Source: Chloroflexia bacterium
GTDB lineage: Bacteria > Chloroflexota > Chloroflexia > QHBQ01 > JADMIH01
Direction: 5' to 3'
NCBI GenBank assembly: GCA_025927935.1
Contig: JAICKM010000204.1
Coordinates: forward strand, 1 to 9,925
Length of the DNA stretch: 9,925 nucleotides
Positions within the stretch are counted from its first letter, which is position 1; every line of letters starts with the position of its first letter. The notes under the pieces were generated by a model. That model searched no databases and was not told the DNA's origin. It saw nothing but the letters and a program-made list of their open reading frames with translations. Position numbers and translations under genes: made by a program. Shown in pieces: positions 5,969-9,925 of the stretch.

Positions 5969-7546
5969 ATGTTCCTCTGGTGCGCTCGCCGCTGGAGCCG
6001 CGGATTCGCCGTGGCTGCCCTGGTTTGCCTGCTTGCTGTTCCCGTCGTCGGGCCTACCGCTCCAGTCCAGGCCGCGCCCGGCCGCCAGCCCGGCGAGAAG
6101 TTGCTCCTGGCGTTCTATTATATGTGGTATGGACCCAACGATTTTGACCCGAACCGGATGATCGACCGGCCGGCCAACCCCTATATCTCCGATCATGCCG
6201 ACGTGATCGCCCGCCAGGTGGGCGAAGCAAAGAATGCCGGCATCGACGCTTTCATCAGCTCCTGGGAGGGCACCGGCACCGAAACCGATGTGAATTTCTC
6301 CAAGCTGCTGGCCGCAGCCTCGGCGGCCAACTTCAAGGCCACCGTCTATTTCGAGACCAATTTCGCCATGCAGCACGGCAGCGTGGTCAGCCAACTCCAA
6401 TCTGTCGTGAGCCGCTTCGCCAACCAGCCCGCTTTCTTGCGCGCCAACGGTAAGCCGGTGATCTTCTTCTGGTCGCCGCAGGCCCTCGGCGGGGTCGCCG
6501 CCTGGCAGGCCGTCCGCCAACAGATCGATCCGAACCACAGCCAGATCTGGTCCGTCGATACGACCGATAAGTCTTACCTGGATGTGTTCGACAGCATCCA
6601 CCTGTTCAGCGCGGGCAAGTGGAACGCTAACACCAATGTCGGGGCCGTCGATCAGCAGTGGCGCGGCATCGTGAACGACTACAACACCCGCACCGGCAGC
6701 GGGCGCCTGTGGGCGGCGGGAGTTATCCCCGGCTGGGACGAGAGCCGCGTGCAGCCGCCGCGCCCCTCGCCCAAAATCTTCCCGCGCCGCGACGGCGCGA
6801 TGTACGAGGAAAGCTGGCAGGCGGCCATCGCCAGCGACCCGGACTGGATCACGATTACCAGCTTCAACGAGTGGTTCGAGGGCACGCAGATCGAGCCGAG
6901 CGCGACCTATGCCAACCGCTATCTCGACCTGACGCGCAAGTACGCCATGCAGTGGAAGGGCACCCCCGCGCCCAACCCGGCGCCGCAACCGGCCCCCGGC
7001 CCATCCACCTGCACGGCAGGCCAGTTCTTCGCGCAGACCGGCCACAGCATTTGCAGCCAGATGCAGGGCTACTGGCAGCAGTACGGTGGTCTGATCCAGT
7101 TCGGCTACCCGATCACCGAGCCGCTGGTCGAGATCAGCCCCACCGACGGCAAGACCTACACCGTGCAATACTTCGAGCGGGCGCGCTTCGAGTTACACCC
7201 GGAAAACGCGGGCACGCCCTACCAGGTGCTGCTGGGCCTTGTGGGCCGCCAGTTCCACGCCGTGGATGCGCCGGTAGCTCCGCGCCCCGGTACCGGCCAT
7301 TATTTCGAGCAAACCGGCCACAACGTCAGCACCGGCTTCTACCAGTACTGGCAGCAGCACGGCGGCCTCTTCGTGAACGGCTACCCAATCAGCGAGGAGT
7401 TTCCCGAACGCAGCAGCGACGGCAAGACCTACACGGTGCAATATTTCGAGCGAGCGCGGTTTGAGTGGCACCCGGAGTACCAGGCGCCCTACAACGTGCT
7501 GCTGGGCTTCCTGGGCCACCAGGCGTGGAGTCTGCGCAGCCGGTAA
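5969..7546 (+). CDS. Secreted GH99-like glycoside hydrolase with two C-terminal modules
   Basis: The 525-residue protein starts with a Sec signal peptide: basic n-region with R7, R8 and R11, hydrophobic core 12-29, and likely cleavage after VQA at 35. Residues 44-328 form a TIM-barrel domain of the glycoside hydrolase 99 type. LAFYYMWYGP (47-56) opens the barrel, and TSFNEWFEGTQIEPS (297-311) matches the family's C-terminal motif; E301 and E304 have the same three-residue spacing as the two catalytic glutamates known in GH99 endo-alpha-mannosidases. A mannan-type or other surface glycan is a plausible substrate, but related domains vary. A Pro-rich linker (332-345) leads to two homologous modules (353-428 and 445-518), probably for cell-surface or glycan attachment. 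The ribosome binding site is weak (AAAGG, 7 nt spacing). The gene is transcribed alone and is convergent with the radical SAM gene. Confidence 0.88.
   Translation: MFLWCARRWSRGFAVAALVCLLAVPVVGPTAPVQAAPGRQPGEKLLLAFYYMWYGPNDFDPNRMIDRPANPYISDHADVIARQVGEAKNAGIDAFISSWEGTGTETDVNFSKLLAAASAANFKATVYFETNFAMQHGSVVSQLQSVVSRFANQPAFLRANGKPVIFFWSPQALGGVAAWQAVRQQIDPNHSQIWSVDTTDKSYLDVFDSIHLFSAGKWNANTNVGAVDQQWRGIVNDYNTRTGSGRLWAAGVIPGWDESRVQPPRPSPKIFPRRDGAMYEESWQAAIASDPDWITITSFNEWFEGTQIEPSATYANRYLDLTRKYAMQWKGTPAPNPAPQPAPGPSTCTAGQFFAQTGHSICSQMQGYWQQYGGLIQFGYPITEPLVEISPTDGKTYTVQYFERARFELHPENAGTPYQVLLGLVGRQFHAVDAPVAPRPGTGHYFEQTGHNVSTGFYQYWQQHGGLFVNGYPISEEFPERSSDGKTYTVQYFERARFEWHPEYQAPYNVLLGFLGHQAWSLRSR
7025..7522 (+). 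repeat. Tandem C-terminal protein modules within the GH99-like gene
   Basis: Two copies (nt 7025-7252 and 7301-7522, about 75 residues each, 92-residue period) share TGH, YWQQ(Y/H)GGL, GYPI(T/S)E, DGKTYTVQYFERARFE, HPE and VLLG. The DNA of the core is nearly identical over DGKTYTVQYFERARFE, differing mostly at third positions, which suggests duplication from a common module. I associate this module with secreted Chloroflexota proteins; it is reminiscent of, but not the same as, LGFP repeats. Confidence 0.8.
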
Positions 7547-7564
7547 GCATCCGCCACGGTTCGT

Positions 7565-7585
7565 GGGAGCCGGCGCAACGCTCCC
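7565..7585. terminator. Convergent-junction hairpin 1
   Basis: GGGAGC (7565-7570) pairs perfectly with GCTCCC (7580-7585) across a 9-nt loop, 18 nt after the GH99-like stop codon. No T-run follows. It is the first of three hairpins in the gap. Confidence 0.35.
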
Positions 7586-7599
7586 CGGCGCGCGGTCAC

Positions 7600-7628
7600 G
7601 TCACGCCGGCCAATGTGGCCGGCGTGAC
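7600..7628. terminator. Convergent-junction hairpin 2 (12-bp perfect stem)
   Basis: GTCACGCCGGCC (7600-7611) and GGCCGGCGTGAC (7617-7628) form a perfect 12-bp stem with a 5-nt AATGT loop, flanked by further pairable CGCG runs. It lies midway between two converging genes and can fold from either transcript. There is no U-tract on either side, so it fits the U-less type of terminator; a small repetitive palindromic element is the alternative. Confidence 0.6.
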
Positions 7629-7634
7629 TCGCGC

Positions 7635-7664
7635 CCGGCTACCGGGGCGATGACTGGTAGCCGG
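7635..7664. terminator. Convergent-junction hairpin 3 (9-bp perfect stem)
   Basis: CCGGCTACC (7635-7643) pairs perfectly with GGTAGCCGG (7656-7664) around a 12-nt loop. It is 6 nt from hairpin 2 and 35 nt from the radical SAM stop codon. It could end the minus-strand transcript or protect the 3' end. There is no U-tract. Confidence 0.5.
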
Positions 7665-7699
7665 CGGCCTATGGAGAGCGGCTGATGTATGACGCCTGA

Positions 7700-9025
7700 T
7701 CAGCCTGATCCGGATAACGCCAGTAGATCCCGAAAGTCATAAACCTGATGCACAGATCCCACCAGCGCATCCTCACGGAACAAGCGCACGCTAATCTCAT
7801 GTTTGCCAATTAAAGGCTGCGCCACCATCTCGGTGAAAGTAAAGCCGCTATCCCGATGGTCGAACTCCGGATGGGCCGCGAAGACATCTGGTCGGGAAAT
7901 GCCTAACCGTGCCAATCCAACCATCCGCCCATCAACAGATATTTCGATTCTCCCGATCCCGTACCGGGCCAGCGCCCAGCCTTGCAGGTCCAGCCAGCGA
8001 CTGCCGAAAACAGCGACTGTATCAAGGACGCAAAGCCACCGGCGTGACTGCAAGGGGTGGGGCGGACGCCACTGCCTGATTGGAGCAGCCTTCTTAAAGC
8101 GATTGTAGTGGATTGGTGTGGCATTGGTCGTCACGTTGGGAAAGAGGACGGGAAAAGTCTCCACATTCGCCGCTGTGTAGCGCAGGGATTTATAAGCCGA
8201 GTGGGTGAAGACAAACAACAGGGTATCTACTCCGATCTCATTGGCGAGTTGCTGGGCCTGGCATATCTCCGCATCGCTGTCGTTAAACTCGAAGAGGATA
8301 TACTTCCAAATCAGCGCCTGGCGCTTGCCGCCAATCTCGCGCGGGGCATCCCGCATGAATTGGATCGCCCGTTCGACTTTGCCACCCACCCGGTATTGTT
8401 CATAGCTGCGCTGGAAAAGCCCATCGCAGGATACAAAAATCTCGTCTAGCCGTTGCCCCGCCGTTGCCTTCCAATAGTCGAAATTGCCGCTGGTGATAAG
8501 CCGCTGCGTTGTCCTGGGAAAGTAATCGCGAGCCAGTCGCACGAACTGCGGAAAGCCGGGATGCAGGAGCGGTTCGCCTTGCCCGCAGTATTCGATCTCA
8601 TCCATAGCAAAGCCGTGCGCGCGCAGACTCCGCAACGTCTCCTCAAAAACCGCTAACTCCATGCGAAACGGTTTCGGACGGATCTTGATCTGCGTCAGAT
8701 TCGAGCAGCCGGGGCAACGCAGGTTACACGCCAACGAAGGTTCGATTTGCAGCTTGCGGATGCGCTTCTCACTTAAAAGATCAATATACTCCTGATCTGC
8801 GCGGAAAAAGGCACAGGACGGGCAAACATTGGGCCACGGTACTCGGCCCTGCCGGAAGGCTTCCCGGATGCCGGTATAGTGATTATTGTGCAAAATAGAC
8901 GCAATATCCGCGGTTGACCCGGCTGCCCCTACCTGCCCCAGGATAATCTTCTCCCCCGCGTCGTCATTACATGGAATATCGCCGTTACTTCGGATGTAGA
9001 GTGTGCTCAGAATTTCGCAGTTCAC
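7700..9025 (-). CDS. Radical SAM enzyme with N-terminal SPASM-like cysteines and C-terminal beta-sandwich
   Basis: The 441-residue protein has three parts. Residues 1-75 carry C3, C19 and the pair C68-P-S-C71 around IRSNGDIPCNDD and LGQVG; this is the layout of a SPASM auxiliary Fe-S domain, normally placed after the radical SAM core. Residues 90-310 are the radical SAM core: the CX3CX2C motif (C100, C104, C107) binds the [4Fe-4S] cluster that cleaves S-adenosylmethionine, GQGEP (148-152) is the GGEP-like motif, and VSCDGLFQRSYEQYRVGG (198-215) is typical of SPASM-type enzymes. Residues 333-432 look like an Ig-like beta-sandwich (LQGWAL, VEISVDG-like strand, SRPDVFAAHPEF, GKHEISVRLF). The substrate is unknown: peptide maturation and sugar or glycan modification are both possible. 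It starts at GTG (9023-9025) with a perfect AGGAGG at 6 nt. Base composition is lower in GC than neighbouring genes. No precursor peptide is evident. Confidence 0.9.
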   Translation of the reverse strand: MNCEILSTLYIRSNGDIPCNDDAGEKIILGQVGAAGSTADIASILHNNHYTGIREAFRQGRVPWPNVCPSCAFFRADQEYIDLLSEKRIRKLQIEPSLACNLRCPGCSNLTQIKIRPKPFRMELAVFEETLRSLRAHGFAMDEIEYCGQGEPLLHPGFPQFVRLARDYFPRTTQRLITSGNFDYWKATAGQRLDEIFVSCDGLFQRSYEQYRVGGKVERAIQFMRDAPREIGGKRQALIWKYILFEFNDSDAEICQAQQLANEIGVDTLLFVFTHSAYKSLRYTAANVETFPVLFPNVTTNATPIHYNRFKKAAPIRQWRPPHPLQSRRWLCVLDTVAVFGSRWLDLQGWALARYGIGRIEISVDGRMVGLARLGISRPDVFAAHPEFDHRDSGFTFTEMVAQPLIGKHEISVRLFREDALVGSVHQVYDFRDLLALSGSG

Positions 9026-9030
9026 CGTGA

Positions 9031-9091
9031 TCCTCCTCTATGAGGAAGTAACAGCGATAGGCGACCCGTAAGATACCTGTAGTGCCTATCG
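9031..9091 (-). promoter_or_regulatory. Structured leader of the radical SAM mRNA
   Basis: On the minus strand, GCCTATCG-type arms at 9055-9062 and 9084-9091 form a perfect 8-bp inverted repeat around a 21-nt spacer. Next to the start codon, TCCTC (9031-9035) and GAGGA (9042-9046) pair across 6 nt, so the AGGAGG ribosome binding site can be buried in a hairpin. Both elements lie between the TATAAT at 9113 and the GTG start. This suggests translational control, which is not proven. Confidence 0.35.
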
Positions 9092-9112
9092 AGCGCGAGT
9101 ATTGTAGCATCT

Positions 9113-9118
9113 ATTATA
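9113..9118 (-). promoter_or_regulatory. -10 box for the radical SAM gene
   Basis: A perfect TATAAT on the minus strand lies 87 nt upstream of the GTG start, giving a leader of about 80 nt. The position for a -35 (about 9136-9141) is a poor match and coincides with the first of the 11-bp-spaced repeats, which hints at activator- or repressor-dependent use. Confidence 0.55.
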
Positions 9119-9138
9119 ACAGGAAACAACGGCCCGCC

Positions 9139-9168
9139 CTGTAACCGATTTGTAACCCGGTTGTACCC
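9139..9168 (+). promoter_or_regulatory. Three direct repeats at 11-bp period, Pho-box-like operator
   Basis: The octamers CTGTAACC (9139-9146), TTGTAACC (9150-9157) and TTGTACCC (9161-9168) repeat exactly every 11 bp, one helical turn, with 3-bp gaps. Tandem half-sites of this geometry are bound by OmpR/PhoB-family response regulators, and the sequence resembles cyanobacterial Pho boxes (octamers containing TTAACC with 3-bp gaps). The last repeat ends 9 bp before a -10-like TACACT, the place an activator would replace the -35. The regulator is not in the window. Confidence 0.5.
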
Positions 9169-9177
9169 AGCCCCTGG

Positions 9178-9183
9178 TACACT
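9178..9183 (+). promoter_or_regulatory. Possible -10 box for the small-protein/KAS III operon
   Basis: TACACT matches four of six bases of TATAAT and has no -35 hexamer at the right distance. Its place 9 bp after the repeat array fits an activated promoter. GGTACA (9176-9181) also forms an inverted repeat with TGTACC (9162-9167). It would give a leader of about 50 nt to the ATG at 9242. Confidence 0.3.
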
Positions 9184-9241
9184 GGTCCGGCAATACCCAT
9201 CGGCGCCGTTCGCGGCATCACACCCTACCCTGGAGCGGTCC

Positions 9242-9448
9242 ATGAATCCGGAGGCCAAGTCGGTCTCGTTTGTCTTGCGCTTTGTCTATGAGGAGCCGCT
9301 AGGCGAAGTGGAGAGCCTGGCCGGCACCTGGTACAGCGTCGTCCGCCACGTGCAGTCGAACACCGAACGGCACTTCACGCGGTGGGATGATGTCGTCGCC
9401 TTTATCGAGGATTATGTAAACCTGAATCGTGAGTCCGGACATGACTGA
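9242..9448 (+). CDS. Conserved-type small protein, 68 aa, function unknown
   Basis: The product from the ATG at 9242 has 68 residues. The core pattern SFVLRFVYEE...GTWYSVVRHVQS.TERHF...DDVVAFIEDYV resembles a family of small hypothetical proteins, which I recall from Chloroflexota and Cyanobacteria, with a form like W.G.V.HV.SGERRYF..L..L..FI. No function is established. It is predicted to be a small alpha/beta domain, soluble, with no signal peptide. The frame is open back to 9161, but the upstream codons precede or overlap the likely promoter; the chosen ATG has GGAG 6 nt upstream. Its stop overlaps the start of the next gene by 8 nt (ATGACTGA), so the two are translationally coupled. Confidence 0.72.
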   Translation: MNPEAKSVSFVLRFVYEEPLGEVESLAGTWYSVVRHVQSNTERHFTRWDDVVAFIEDYVNLNRESGHD

Positions 9449-9925
9449 ACCGAGCATCGGCATCGCCGCCGTGGGGACGTATATCCCGCGCACCTATATC
9501 ACCGCCGCCGAGATCGCCGCCGCGACCGGCATCCCGGAGCAGGTCATCGTCACCAAGTTCGGGCTGGTGCGCAAGCCGGTGCCCGGCCCCGACGACCACA
9601 CCAACGCGATGGCGCTGTGGGCGGCGCAAGATGCCCTGGCCGGCAGCGAGATCGCGCCCGACGAGATCGACGTGGTGCTCTGCACGACCGAGGAGTGGAA
9701 GGAGTACCCGCTTTGGACGGCGGGCATCAAGCTGGCCTACGACCTGGGCGCGCGCCGGGCCTGGGCCATCGACGTGCAGATGCGCTGCGGCACCACCATC
9801 GGCGCGCTCAAGCTGGCGCGCGGCCTCATGCTGGCCGAGCCGGATGTCAAGACAGTGCTGATCGCCGGGGGCTATCGCAACGGCGACCTGGTCGACTATC
9901 GCAACCCCCGTTCGCGCTTCATGAT
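9441..9925 (+). CDS. KAS III / HMG-CoA synthase-like thiolase-fold enzyme (5' part)
   Basis: The frame is open from the ATG at 9441 to the window edge, giving 161 complete codons; the rest of the gene lies outside. The N-terminus IGIAAVGTYIPR (6-17) and the helix ITAAEIAAATGIPEQVI are typical of 3-oxoacyl-ACP synthase III (FabH) and HMG-CoA synthase. The nucleophilic cysteine is C116 in AIDVQMRCGTTIGAL (109-123), the site at which an acyl group is loaded before Claisen condensation with malonyl-ACP or acetyl-CoA. The strand VLIAGGYRNGDLVDY (139-153) follows as in the family. FabH, HMG-CoA synthase or a secondary-metabolite KAS III cannot be told apart without the C-terminal His/Asn residues. 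It overlaps the stop of the preceding small gene by 8 nt (ATGACTGA), so it is expected to be co-expressed with it. Confidence 0.85.
   Translation, partial: MTEPSIGIAAVGTYIPRTYITAAEIAAATGIPEQVIVTKFGLVRKPVPGPDDHTNAMALWAAQDALAGSEIAPDEIDVVLCTTEEWKEYPLWTAGIKLAYDLGARRAWAIDVQMRCGTTIGALKLARGLMLAEPDVKTVLIAGGYRNGDLVDYRNPRSRFM

Noticed and set aside
5939..7168. 409-codon open frame on the minus strand
   Set aside because: It lies wholly opposite the GH99-like gene, which has a signal peptide, catalytic motif and repeat modules. The antisense product is Gly/Ala/Arg/Asp-rich without a recognisable domain; long antisense frames are common in GC-rich genes.
9022..9258. 78-codon minus-strand frame ending with a GTGA overlap at the radical SAM start, considered as a precursor peptide
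   Set aside because: Its start overlaps the opposite small gene, and it spans both the TATAAT at 9113-9118 and the repeat array, so most of it would lie upstream of the transcript. It has no ribosome binding site and no leader/core pattern.
1..9925. CRISPR array, tRNA/rRNA genes, transposase or attachment sites
   Set aside because: No array of regularly spaced long repeats, no cloverleaf or rRNA-like segment, and no transposase or integrase frame was seen on either strand.

Overview
The window reads as chromosomal DNA of a GC-rich bacterium, most likely a member of the Chloroflexota. This rests on gene content, not on a marker gene. It carries a Uma2-family endonuclease, a YwiC-like membrane protein, and a secreted GH99-type protein ending in tandem modules of the form TGH...YW..(Y/H)GGL...GYPI...YTVQYFERARFE.HPE...VLLG, which I associate with Chloroflexota surface proteins. 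The small protein before the last gene has a pattern I recall from that phylum, but less firmly. There are no rRNA, tRNA, CRISPR, transposase or phage genes.

Layout. (1) 50-2315, minus strand: a methyltransferase, an alpha/beta hydrolase and a Uma2 nuclease, read in that order from a TATAAT promoter near 2365 and ending at a perfect hairpin at the left edge. (2) 2559-4578, plus strand, divergent from block 1: a YwiC-like membrane protein and an APH-fold kinase, 46 bp apart. (3) 4626-5030 minus (small helical protein of unknown function) and 5176-5799 plus (TPR protein), divergent across a 145-bp region with two facing TGCTATAAT extended -10 promoters. (4) 5969-7546 plus: a secreted GH99-like glycosidase with two C-terminal modules, with its own promoter. 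(5) 7547-7699: a convergent junction with three consecutive perfect hairpins. (6) 7700-9025 minus: a radical SAM enzyme with an N-terminal SPASM-like cysteine set and a C-terminal beta-sandwich, in DNA of clearly lower GC than its surroundings. (7) 9026-9241: a divergent control region with three heptamers exactly 11 bp apart, resembling a Pho-box-type operator. (8) 9242-9925 plus: a 68-aa conserved-type small protein overlapping the start of a KAS III/HMG-CoA-synthase-like thiolase-fold gene that runs off the window.

There is no single obvious pathway; these are several short transcription units. The points most worth following are the hydrolase with Gly where the nucleophilic Ser is expected, the three-domain radical SAM protein in low-GC DNA, and the 11-bp-periodic operator between that gene and the thiolase-fold operon. 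All functions are inferred from sequence motifs alone; no database search was run.
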